Below are positions 1 to 7,727 of a stretch of DNA of 64,000 bases, one piece after another; position 1 is the stretch's first letter, and every line of letters begins with the position of its first letter. The translations under genes and the position numbers were made by a program. Source of the DNA: Pseudomonas sp. AB6 (lineage in GTDB: Bacteria; Pseudomonadota; Gammaproteobacteria; Pseudomonadales; Pseudomonadaceae); assembly GCF_034314105.1 (NCBI RefSeq), contig NZ_JAVIWJ010000001.1:4076001-4140000 (forward strand). The letters are read 5' to 3'. The notes under the pieces were generated by a model, which searched no databases, was not told the DNA's origin, and saw only the letters and a list, made by a program, of their open reading frames with translations.

Positions 1-1410
1 AACCACCGGTTCGATGCGGGTGCCTTCGGGCAATCGGTCCAGGCCACCCCCGGTGAAATCGACCGCAAATCGGCGCGCCCAGACTTCCGGGTAATGCTCG
101 CCCGGCGCCCAGCCTTCGATGAAACCGCCCATCCCGGATCGGGTGGCACGCACCTGTGCCAGTGGCGTGCTGACCGGGGGCAGGGCGCTCCAGTAGAGTT
201 TGTAGCCAAAGTTAAGGGACGAACCCGCCGTCACAGGGGCTTTGGGCGTCCAGAACGCGACGATGTTATCCAGGGTTTCCCCCGTGGTCGGGATTTCCAG
301 CAGGTCGATCGAACCCTCGCCCCACGGGGTAGTGGGCTCGACCCACAGGCTTGGTCGTTGGTTGTACCAATCGACGGTGTCCTGATAGCTGGAAAACTCG
401 TGATCGGTCTGTACCAGGCCAAATCCCTTGGGGTCTTTATCGGCGAATGCGTTGAATTGCAACGTTGCGGGGTTGTTCAGCGGTCGGCAGATCCACTCAC
501 CGTTGCCGCGCCACATGGCCAGGCGGTCAGAGTCGTGGATCTCGGGGTGAAGAGTGTCGCACATGTGCCGTTCGTGAGTGCCGCAACTGAACATGCTGGT
601 CATGGCCGCAATGCCCAATTGCTCGATGTCTTTGCGGGCGTTGATGTGGGCGTCGATGGCCATGACCACTTGGTTGGCCTGACAGTCGATATCGAAACGG
701 TAAGCGCCGGTCGCGCTGGGGGAGTCGAGCAAGGCGTACACAACGAATCGAGTACTGTCCTTGGTCGGCGTCTCAAGCCAGAACCTGGTGAAATTGGGAA
801 ATTCTTCCTTGCGTTTGGCGTAGGTGTCGATGGCCAAGCCACGGGCGGATAGGCCGTATTGCCCAGAGCTGTCCACGGCGCGGAAGTAGCTGGCGCCGAG
901 AAACGACAGAATGTCATGGGTCGCGATTTCCGGAGCCTTGAACAACTTGAACCCGGCGAAGCCCAAGTCACCCTTGAGCTGGGATTTATCGACGCCGCTT
1001 TTGTCGTAGTTGAACATTTGCGGCCGGAAGTGAACCTCCCGCGACTCATTGGTCTGGGGATCGACGCTGTACATGCGGATCGGCTGTTTGAAGCCCATGC
1101 CGACATGGAAAAACTGCACGTCCAGTTGACCTTTGTTGTCGCCCCACAAAGAGTGCGCCGGGTCGTATTGGATGGCATTGAATTGTTGGGGCGTCATCGT
1201 CCCCAGGGTCGGCGGCAATTGTTCATTGGTGTCAACGAACGGCGTGCTGGCCAGTTGTTTGGCGGTGGTTTGCAGGATTGTGAAATCGAAATGCTCGACG
1301 TCGCCATCAGCCGTGGCTGCGAAGGCCCGCGCTGCAAGCAGTCCCGTTGCGGGTAAGCCTGTGTAGGCCGCGAGAGCAAGTGATGCTTTCAGAAGATTCC
1401 TGCGATTCAT
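1..1410 (-). CDS. opgD: Glucans biosynthesis protein D, 5' part (C-terminus cut by window edge)
   Basis: The frame is open from the ATG at 1410 to base 1, giving 470 residues; roughly the last 60-70 residues of a normal OpgD would lie outside. The N-terminus begins MNRRNLLKASLALAAYTG, a twin-arginine signal (RRNLLK followed by a hydrophobic stretch and an Ala-rich cleavage region), as known for OpgD. The body matches the OpgG/OpgD family, periplasmic proteins that shape the backbone of osmoregulated periplasmic glucans; examples are FDFTILQTTAKQLA near residue 40 and FWLETPTKDSTRF in the middle. Export through Tat to the periplasm is expected. No operon partner is visible. The family call is firm; OpgD rather than OpgG rests on the Tat signal. 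Confidence 0.93.
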   Translation of the reverse strand, partial: MNRRNLLKASLALAAYTGLPATGLLAARAFAATADGDVEHFDFTILQTTAKQLASTPFVDTNEQLPPTLGTMTPQQFNAIQYDPAHSLWGDNKGQLDVQFFHVGMGFKQPIRMYSVDPQTNESREVHFRPQMFNYDKSGVDKSQLKGDLGFAGFKLFKAPEIATHDILSFLGASYFRAVDSSGQYGLSARGLAIDTYAKRKEEFPNFTRFWLETPTKDSTRFVVYALLDSPSATGAYRFDIDCQANQVVMAIDAHINARKDIEQLGIAAMTSMFSCGTHERHMCDTLHPEIHDSDRLAMWRGNGEWICRPLNNPATLQFNAFADKDPKGFGLVQTDHEFSSYQDTVDWYNQRPSLWVEPTTPWGEGSIDLLEIPTTGETLDNIVAFWTPKAPVTAGSSLNFGYKLYWSALPPVSTPLAQVRATRSGMGGFIEGWAPGEHYPEVWARRFAVDFTGGGLDRLPEGTRIEPVV

Positions 1411-1567
1411 AACGATGGAGCCTCTAGGGAATGCTGTGACGCCCTGCACTTGTGCGTGCAGACGCATACAACTACCCCAACTAGATAACAAAGTGGACAA
1501 CCTGTTCGCTACCGGGGGTAAAAAAATAGTAGAGGTGTATAAAAAAGAAGGGGTAGGAACCGATTTT

Positions 1568-1616
1568 TTGCAGCGAGCTGGTTCGCAGTGCATCGCGAGG
1601 CCACCCGCGATGCTGA
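1568..1616. repeat. REP-like hairpin downstream of an intergenic gap
   Basis: The 274-base gap between opgD and the next gene contains no convincing gene. It holds an 8-bp perfect stem (GCATCGCG at 1590-1597, CGCGATGC at 1606-1613) preceded by a GAGCTGGTTCGCAG-type sequence. This resembles the GAGC-x-GCTCGC intergenic repeats common in Pseudomonas. The opgD promoter must lie in the same gap, but no clear sigma-70 site could be picked. Confidence 0.4.
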
Positions 1617-1684
1617 CTGGCCAATTAAAAGTGCTCGGTGAAACCTTACGGCAGCCCCGTATTGTCAGCTGAAGTGGGGTAGCG

Positions 1685-2074
1685 TCAACCGCCGGAACCT
1701 TTTTGCGGCGAGGGGTCACAGAGGTACGTAGTCGATGGGAATTTGGCGTCTGAATTGAAATTGATACGCGCGCCTCTGACAGTCACAGCACGTGCGTCGG
1801 CTTTGATAAACAGCGTTTGGCCGCTTTTAAAGGTAAGCCGGTGGATTTGTTTATCGTGCTCGTGGCTTATTTCATGACGGACTAGATCCAGTAAATTGCT
1901 TAACCCTAAAAACGATCCAGGCTCATTAATGGTCAGACAGCTTGTGTTACCGGTGTCTGAAGTACATTTGGGGATACGGAAATCCCAATGTTTTTTCATA
2001 TTGGAGGCCGTCGTATATCGGATGAGCTGAAGAATATAATCATTGGAACTTGTTACGGCAAGTCGCTTATTCAT
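1685..2074 (-). CDS. Hypothetical protein
   Basis: An open frame of 129 residues that I do not recognise. It has a basic N-terminus (MNKRLAVTSS), no signal peptide or membrane segment, and a mid-region with two Cys (KCTSDTGNTSCL) followed by alternating strands rich in Lys and His. No good ribosome binding site precedes the ATG at 2074; an internal ATG at 1999 (MKKHWDFRIPK) is an alternative. Base composition is AT-richer than the neighbours and is shared with the acyltransferase gene that follows, suggesting an accessory insertion. It may not be a real gene. Confidence 0.4.
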   Translation of the reverse strand: MNKRLAVTSSNDYILQLIRYTTASNMKKHWDFRIPKCTSDTGNTSCLTINEPGSFLGLSNLLDLVRHEISHEHDKQIHRLTFKSGQTLFIKADARAVTVRGARINFNSDAKFPSTTYLCDPSPQKGSGG

Positions 2075-2362
2075 TGAATTTGTAACCGTAGCTTAGAGCC
2101 AGGATTCAACTTCTTTAAGTAACGGCTTTTAAATACATAGGAGATTTCCGATTTTATTGTAAGACGCGCCACATATATAAAATTGACGTCATTTTTCTAC
2201 GTATTCTAAAAGCAGTAAAATATAAATCTATTTATCTCCCTCTACTTTGCACTCAATGATGGACTGCTCTAGGATTTCTCCGACCTATGGCCGTCAGGCT
2301 CAAATACAGCCCACTCAGTAGTTCCACTAAACGGAAAATTCATTAAAAGAAGGAACGCCCTT
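2075..2362. other. AT-rich gap, no gene seen
   Basis: About 290 bases of markedly AT-rich DNA (runs such as TAAAATATAAATC near 2216-2228) separate the hypothetical gene from the divergent acyltransferase gene. Promoters for both must lie here, but several TATAAT-like hexamers are possible and none stands out. No hairpin terminator or repeat was found. Confidence 0.4.
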
Positions 2363-3496
2363 ATGGCCCAAGACAAACGATTTCATGCACTTGATAGTTT
2401 CAGGGGCGTGTGTGCCCTCGCCGTTGTTGTTTACCATCTGCACCTTGTGGGCAGCATCACCGAGCTTCAATTTTTCAGTAACGCAGACCTGTTCGTCGAG
2501 TTTTTCTTTGTCCTGAGCGGTTTTGTCATCACCCACGCCTATGGCTCAGGCGCCCGTATCGATTTTCGAAAATTTTTTATATTGAGAACTTTTCGACTAC
2601 TTCCATTACATCTGTTTATGTTGGGTGTGTTCATAGTATTCGAATTTCTAAAGCTTCTGGCGTCGCATAAAGGTTTTACGTTCAACAAAGAACCGTTTAC
2701 CGGGCAGTATTCATTATCGCAAGTTCTGCCCAATTTTTTCCTGATACAGGCGTGGACTCCGCTAACGGAAAACCTATCCTTTAATTATCCCTCCTGGAGT
2801 ATCAGTATTGAATACTACATGTACATGATATTTGCCGCGGTTGCGTTTTTTGGCGCGGGCTATAAAAAATTTGTCTGGTGCGCCCTCTCCGTGGGCGCTT
2901 TCGTACTGCTATATAACAATGCCGGTGTCTTGACTGAATTTGCTTATAAAGGGCTGTCGTGTTTTTTTGCGGGGGCGTTGTCGTACAGTGCGTTTGATCT
3001 GATAAAAGAACGGGTTCGAATCAACTATTGGATGTATTCACTTCTTGAAGTTGTTTCGCTGTGCCTGATTGTCGTGACCCTCAATTCGGACCTGACTCAG
3101 AAAACCATCGTCTGCAGCCTTTTATTTTGCTGGACAGTCACGTTATTTGCCTTTGACGCGGGCGTGATATCGAAGCTGCTAAAAACCAGAATGTTCAGCT
3201 TTCTCGGCCGCCTCTCTTACTCGATCTACCTCACGCATGTCGTTGTACTCAGCGGCCTGATTCTGGTTTTTTTGGTCTTGGAGAAAAAGACCGGGTTAAC
3301 GTTGGCGCCGATGATGGGGGATGTCAGGTACATTGATTCCGGCAGTATCCTGGTCAATAACCTGTTGGTGGCCTTGATACTCCTTTGCGTTATCGCGATT
3401 TCATACGTGACCTATACGGTCATTGAGGTTAACGGTCAGAAAGTGGGCCGTTATCTGATAACCGCAAGGTTGAAAAAAGTACCCGCCACTGTTTAG
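2363..3496 (+). CDS. Acyltransferase family 3 (OafA/YrhL-like) membrane protein
   Basis: A 377-residue polytopic membrane protein of the acyltransferase-3 family, enzymes that O-acylate surface sugars, lipopolysaccharide or other glycans. Family marks are visible: the opening LDSFRGVCALAVVVYHLH (R15 and H23 are the conserved Arg and His of the first segment), FFFVLSGFVITHAY near residue 48, and FILRTFRLLPLH (the R-x-x-R-x-x-P region) near residue 73. About ten hydrophobic segments follow. The ATG at 2363 has an AAGGA ribosome binding site. There is no C-terminal SGNH domain. The gene stands alone and is AT-richer than its surroundings, which hints at horizontal acquisition. The substrate cannot be predicted. 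Confidence 0.85.
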   Translation: MAQDKRFHALDSFRGVCALAVVVYHLHLVGSITELQFFSNADLFVEFFFVLSGFVITHAYGSGARIDFRKFFILRTFRLLPLHLFMLGVFIVFEFLKLLASHKGFTFNKEPFTGQYSLSQVLPNFFLIQAWTPLTENLSFNYPSWSISIEYYMYMIFAAVAFFGAGYKKFVWCALSVGAFVLLYNNAGVLTEFAYKGLSCFFAGALSYSAFDLIKERVRINYWMYSLLEVVSLCLIVVTLNSDLTQKTIVCSLLFCWTVTLFAFDAGVISKLLKTRMFSFLGRLSYSIYLTHVVVLSGLILVFLVLEKKTGLTLAPMMGDVRYIDSGSILVNNLLVALILLCVIAISYVTYTVIEVNGQKVGRYLITARLKKVPATV

Positions 3497-3554
3497 CGCT
3501 TTTAAAACAGGCTCAGTTCGTCCTTAGGAGCAACGCTGTAAGATTCGAAATATT

Positions 3555-3591
3555 TTGAACAAAAATTTCACGCCCTTTGTTATATCATAAC
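3555..3591 (+). promoter_or_regulatory. Candidate Zur box with overlapping promoter upstream of the SPFH/P1B-ATPase operon
   Basis: Bases 3579-3591 read GTTATATCATAAC. This is one mismatch from the GTTATA-N-TATAAC palindrome present twice in the zinc island of this window. It lies 49 bases before the first gene of the operon. A possible promoter (TTGAAC at 3555-3560, TTATAT at 3580-3585, 19-base spacer) would place the box over the -10 element, the usual geometry for repression by Zur. Zur control is inferred from the match, not shown. Confidence 0.65.
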
Positions 3592-3640
3592 GCTAGCTGG
3601 GCCGAGCCCATGTGCGTCTCCATTATGAGTAAGGTCTGGG

Positions 3641-5644
3641 GTGTCAATGCGGGTTGATCTGGATGGTGAAAGCGTGGGGCTTGATAGCTTGCCGCGCTTT
3701 CAAAGGGCTGCGTTCCATGCCCTTCGGTTGCAGCGGTTTGGTTACGGGTTGGCGGCATTGGGCTTATTCAGCTTCGTACTGGCTATGTTCGCGATGCTTT
3801 TTTCGCCTGCCACGCTCTGGTCTGCGGTTCTGATTAATAACGCTGCCGCGTTGTGGGTGTTGGTGGCTGGTTTGCAGTCTGCGTATTGGATCGCCCGTTG
3901 GCGTGCACAAACGCTGGCTGCTGCAAACCTTTCATCGGTGATCGAACCGTTGCCGATTGACGCACAGTCCAATCCAGAAGAACCCGCCGGATGGTATGAG
4001 CGCCTGTCGAGTCGCATCAACGGCAGCAGCGTATCGCTTCTGGCGCAGGTGGGGCTGCCGACGATATGGTTGGGCGGTTGGGCGTTGCTGGCTATTTTGA
4101 CGGTGAAATGGACCTGGAACCTGAGCCTCGTCGGATCAAGTGTCGGCCCCATTGGCAATATCGTCGGCACCGTTGCACTTTTGATCGCTTTCGGATTACT
4201 GGTGCTGGAACGCCAATTGGCCCACGAATTACCGGCTGAGTGGCCTGAAGCGGCACAACTGGCGCAACTGACTCGAGTCGCTATTGCCTGCTTGTTGCTC
4301 AGTGCAATATGCCTGTTTTTTTCCACGCCTTCCCGCATCTGGCCTGCCCGACTTGCCGTATTGACCGGTCTACTGCCTGTTCTGGTAGCGTTTGAACTAT
4401 TGCTCCGCGGGGTCATGTCGCTGTTCAGCCCGCGCAACGAGCGGATTGAGCCGAGACTCTTGGCCAGTAGTTTTGTCGCCGGCCTGCTGCGTTGGCCGCC
4501 GCAGCCTTTGTTGGCGCTTGAGAACGAACTGCACAACCGTTTCGGCATCGATCTGCGCCAGATATGGGCATTTACCTACATGCGGCGGGCCTTTTTGCCG
4601 GTGCTGGCGGTGGTATTGGGGCTGGGCTGGTTGCTAAGTGGTGTACATGAAATTCCGATGCAGGGGCGAGGTATTTACGAGCGTTTCGGCAAGCCAGTGC
4701 AAGTTTTCGGTCCGGGCTTACACACCGGTTTGCCATGGCCTTTTGGGCGCGTGTTGGCGGTAGAAAACGGCGTTGTGCATGAGTTGGCGACCAGCGTTTC
4801 GGAGTCAAACGCGGTCGAGCAGGTTCTTGAGCCTGCCGAAGGCCCGGCGCCACTTAGTGCTAATCGTCTGTGGGACGCCAGCCATATCAACGAGAAGTCC
4901 CAAGTCATCGCTAGTAGCGCAGGCGACAAGCCTGCCTCCCAAAAGCAGAGCTTTCAAATCGTCAATATGGACGTGCGGTTTGTCTATCGAATCGGCTTGA
5001 CCGATCAGGCCGCAATGGCTGCGACTTACAACAGTGCTGACGTTCCAACGCTGATTCGTAGCACCGCGAGCCGGATATTGGTCCACGATTTTGCGTCGCG
5101 GACGTTGGATGAACTGCTCGGCGAGCAAAGGGCCGCACTGTCTTCGGACATCGGTGACGCTGTGCAAGCGGACCTGAAGAAGCTCGACAGTGGCGTAGAA
5201 ATTTTAGCGACAGTCGTCGAGTCAATTCATCCACCCGCGGGGGCTGCTAACGCCTACCATGCGGTGCAAGCGGCGCAGATCGGCGCTCAAGCGTTAATTT
5301 CTCGGGAGCGGGGCGCAGCCAGCGAGCAATCGAACTTGGCCGAACTGAACGCCAGTTTAGCGAAAGACAACGCCTCTGCGGCGGCGCGTGAGGTTCTGGC
5401 CACGGCTCAAGGCGCAGACCTTCGCTTCAGCGCCGAGCGTCATGCTTATGACCAGGCTGGCAAAGCGTTTTTACTGGAGCAGTACCTGACGCAGCTAAGC
5501 CATGGTTTGGCCCACGCCAAATTACTGATCCTTGATCACCGGCTCGGCGGCGACACCGCCCCGACCATCGATTTGCGTACTTTCACGTTACCGGCAGACC
5601 CATCGGCGCCGAGTAAAGCCGCCCATTCAGGAGTCGTCCCTTGA
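3641..5644 (+). CDS. Polytopic SPFH/band-7 membrane protein, first gene of SPFH-ATPase operon
   Basis: This 667-residue protein has two parts. The first ~335 residues contain about seven hydrophobic segments (near 35-55, 60-83, 139-157, 168-189, 212-228, 237-256 and 317-334). The last segment runs into an SPFH domain starting around EIPMQGRGIYERFGKPV, the HflK-like opening where a ring-forming domain leaves the membrane. The C-terminal ~100 residues are Ala/Glu-rich and probably coiled coil. SPFH proteins assemble into membrane cages that organise lipids or regulate FtsH-type proteases. The GTG at 3641 and an ATG at 3647 are both possible starts. The stop overlaps the next start (TTGA), so the genes are probably translationally coupled. 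A polytopic front fused to an SPFH domain is unusual for HflK/HflC. Confidence 0.85.
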   Translation: MSMRVDLDGESVGLDSLPRFQRAAFHALRLQRFGYGLAALGLFSFVLAMFAMLFSPATLWSAVLINNAAALWVLVAGLQSAYWIARWRAQTLAAANLSSVIEPLPIDAQSNPEEPAGWYERLSSRINGSSVSLLAQVGLPTIWLGGWALLAILTVKWTWNLSLVGSSVGPIGNIVGTVALLIAFGLLVLERQLAHELPAEWPEAAQLAQLTRVAIACLLLSAICLFFSTPSRIWPARLAVLTGLLPVLVAFELLLRGVMSLFSPRNERIEPRLLASSFVAGLLRWPPQPLLALENELHNRFGIDLRQIWAFTYMRRAFLPVLAVVLGLGWLLSGVHEIPMQGRGIYERFGKPVQVFGPGLHTGLPWPFGRVLAVENGVVHELATSVSESNAVEQVLEPAEGPAPLSANRLWDASHINEKSQVIASSAGDKPASQKQSFQIVNMDVRFVYRIGLTDQAAMAATYNSADVPTLIRSTASRILVHDFASRTLDELLGEQRAALSSDIGDAVQADLKKLDSGVEILATVVESIHPPAGAANAYHAVQAAQIGAQALISRERGAASEQSNLAELNASLAKDNASAAAREVLATAQGADLRFSAERHAYDQAGKAFLLEQYLTQLSHGLAHAKLLILDHRLGGDTAPTIDLRTFTLPADPSAPSKAAHSGVVP

Positions 5645-6672
5645 GTCTGTTTCATTCACACGATCATCACGATCACTCGGACGATGACCACGGTCACGCC
5701 GGACATCACCACGGCCATCAGCATGGCGATACGTCCACTCCTGCGGCTTTCCCTTGGCGCCGAACCGCGCTCGCCGTTTTACTAATTGCCTTTGCAGTAG
5801 CGGCGGCTAGCCTGGTGCAAGTGCGTTCGGGCGAAGCGACGGTGATTACCCGCTTCGGCAATCCTTCTCGCGTACTTCTTAATCCGGGCTTGAACTGGCG
5901 TTGGCCAGCACCGTTCGAGGCCACGATTCCGGTTGATCTGCGGTTGCGCACTACATCCAGCGGTCTGCAAGACGTGGGTACACGTGATGGCCTGAGGATT
6001 GTCGTGCAAGCCTACGTCGCCTGGCAGGTGCAGGACGATCCAGACAATGTGCAGCGCTTCATGCGCGCCGTACAGAATCAGCCAGATGAAGCAGCGCGGC
6101 AAATCCGTACCTTTGTTGGTTCGGCGCTGGAAACCACGGCGGCCAGTTTTGACCTGTCCAGCTTGATCAATACCGATGCCAATCAAGTAAAAATCACTGA
6201 GTTTGAAACTCAGCTGCGCCACCAAATCGAACAGCAATTGCTCTCCACCTATGGCGTGCGCGTCTTACAGGTCGGCGTCGAGCGTCTGACCTTGCCGTCG
6301 GTGACGCTGAACGCAACCGTGGACCGCATGCGCGCCGAACGTGAAACTATCGCGACTGAACGTACGGCTGTAGGTAAACGCGAGGCGGCGCAGATCCGGT
6401 CGGCGGCGGAGCGTGATGCACGTATCGTAGAAGCCGACGCGACGGTCAAAGCAGCGGATATCGAAGCGCAATCGCGGGTAGAGGCTGCACAAATTTATGG
6501 CAAGGCCTATGCCGGATCGCCTCAGCTTTATAACTTGCTGCGGTCCCTGGATACATTGGGCACGATGGTTACGCCTGGGACTAAACTGATTCTGCGCACT
6601 GACGCAGCTCCGTTCCGCGTATTGGTTGACGGACCGCCAACGCTGGACGGTAAAAGCGGATCGCAACCATGA
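5641..6672 (+). CDS. HflK-like SPFH protein with His-rich N-terminus
   Basis: A 343-residue SPFH protein. Residues 5-28 contain twelve His and several Asp (starting HSHDHHDHSDDDHGH), a likely cytoplasmic metal-binding tail. A single membrane segment follows (about 42-62, TALAVLLIAFAVAAASLVQV). The SPFH domain begins at VRSGEATVITRFGNPSR, and an Ala/Glu/Arg-rich coiled coil covers roughly 230-290 (MRAERETIATERTAVGKRE). The start is TTG at 5641, overlapping the previous stop by four bases; the stop overlaps the next gene through ATGA. Paired HflK/HflC-type proteins form hetero-oligomeric cages, so this protein and its neighbour probably assemble together. The His tail may sense or deliver metal to the ATPase encoded last, which lacks its own N-terminal metal domain; that role is inference. 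Confidence 0.88.
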   Translation: MSLFHSHDHHDHSDDDHGHAGHHHGHQHGDTSTPAAFPWRRTALAVLLIAFAVAAASLVQVRSGEATVITRFGNPSRVLLNPGLNWRWPAPFEATIPVDLRLRTTSSGLQDVGTRDGLRIVVQAYVAWQVQDDPDNVQRFMRAVQNQPDEAARQIRTFVGSALETTAASFDLSSLINTDANQVKITEFETQLRHQIEQQLLSTYGVRVLQVGVERLTLPSVTLNATVDRMRAERETIATERTAVGKREAAQIRSAAERDARIVEADATVKAADIEAQSRVEAAQIYGKAYAGSPQLYNLLRSLDTLGTMVTPGTKLILRTDAAPFRVLVDGPPTLDGKSGSQP

Positions 6673-7727
6673 GTGAAGTCGTCACTGAGCGGCCTCCGGT
6701 CAATAGTCCTTGGTTGCAGGCGAGCCGTTTGGCTTTTCTCGGTTTGTACGGCGTGACCTTGCTGGCTGCACTGGGGTGGGCGTTGTCCAACGTTCGCCAG
6801 ATTGATCCGCAGAACCGTGCAGTAGTTCTGCGTCTCGGAGCACTGGAGCGTATTCAAAGCGCCGGTTTACTCACCGCGTGGCCGCAACCGTTCGAACAAG
6901 TCGTGTTATTGCCGTCGGCGGATCGAGTGATTGAGCGTCGAGTCGAAACATTGCTGCGCTCAAAGCCTGCCTTGGACGCTGACCGAATCTCAAGCTTCGC
7001 TGCGCCAATGAGCGATGCGTTGGCGGGCTCAGGGTATTTGCTGACCGGCGATGCTGGCGTGGTGCAGCTCGATGTGACGGTGTACTACAAAGTCACCGAC
7101 CCGTATGCCTTTGTCCTGCAGGGCGAACATGTTTTGCCTGCGCTGGACCGTCTGGTCAATCGCAGCACGGTGGCGCTCACCGCCGCGCGAGATCTGGACA
7201 CAATCTTAGTGGCACGTCCAGAGATGGTCAGCCCGGACAGCAAGTCTGCCGAACGTCGTGAGCGCCTGCGCGGCGATCTGGTCCGAGGCATCAATCAGCG
7301 CCTGGCGGAGTTAGCGGCCACAGGCTTAGGAATAGGTATCGAAATCGCTCGAGTGGACGTGCAGTCAAGCCTGCCGGCTTCGGCTGTGAATGCATTTAAC
7401 GCAGTGCTGACCGCCAGCCAACTCGCGGATCAGGCGGTGGCTAATGCCCGCACCGAAGCGGAAAAACTCACGCAAACTGCCACACAGCAAGCCGACCGCA
7501 CCGTGCAAGTGGCGCATGCCCAAGCGTCTGAGCGCTTGGCTAAAGCCCAGGCGGATACGGCGACGGTGACTAGTTTGGCGCAGTCGGTTCGTGACAAAAG
7601 TGATCCAGGACTGTTGATGCGGATCTATCGCGAGCGCGTGCCAAAAATTCTTGGCCAGGCCGGTTCCGTGACCACGGTCGACCCCCATGACGATTCCCAC
7701 CTGATTATTCAGGGAGCAGAAAAATGA
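6669..7727 (+). CDS. HflC-like SPFH protein
   Basis: A 352-residue SPFH protein and the third of the set. One membrane segment lies near residues 15-40 (ASRLAFLGLYGVTLLAALGWALSNV), followed by VRQIDPQNRAVVLRLGALERI, the typical start of an SPFH domain exposed outside the membrane. Residues about 245-300 form an Ala/Gln/Glu-rich helix (NARTEAEKLTQTATQQAD), the coiled-coil wall of SPFH cages. The ATG at 6669 overlaps the previous stop and the stop overlaps the ATPase start, both as ATGA. It is a paralog of the housekeeping HflC. No protease gene is nearby, so a role in modulating FtsH is not implied by context; partnership with the ATPase is. Confidence 0.87.
   Translation: MSEVVTERPPVNSPWLQASRLAFLGLYGVTLLAALGWALSNVRQIDPQNRAVVLRLGALERIQSAGLLTAWPQPFEQVVLLPSADRVIERRVETLLRSKPALDADRISSFAAPMSDALAGSGYLLTGDAGVVQLDVTVYYKVTDPYAFVLQGEHVLPALDRLVNRSTVALTAARDLDTILVARPEMVSPDSKSAERRERLRGDLVRGINQRLAELAATGLGIGIEIARVDVQSSLPASAVNAFNAVLTASQLADQAVANARTEAEKLTQTATQQADRTVQVAHAQASERLAKAQADTATVTSLAQSVRDKSDPGLLMRIYRERVPKILGQAGSVTTVDPHDDSHLIIQGAEK

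Noticed and set aside
600..1178. Long frames antisense to opgD, such as a 192-residue minus frame
   Set aside because: They are alternative-frame shadows within the real opgD coding sequence.
1415..1672. An 85-residue open frame on the plus strand
   Set aside because: No ribosome binding site, no recognisable sequence, and it spans the REP-like hairpin.
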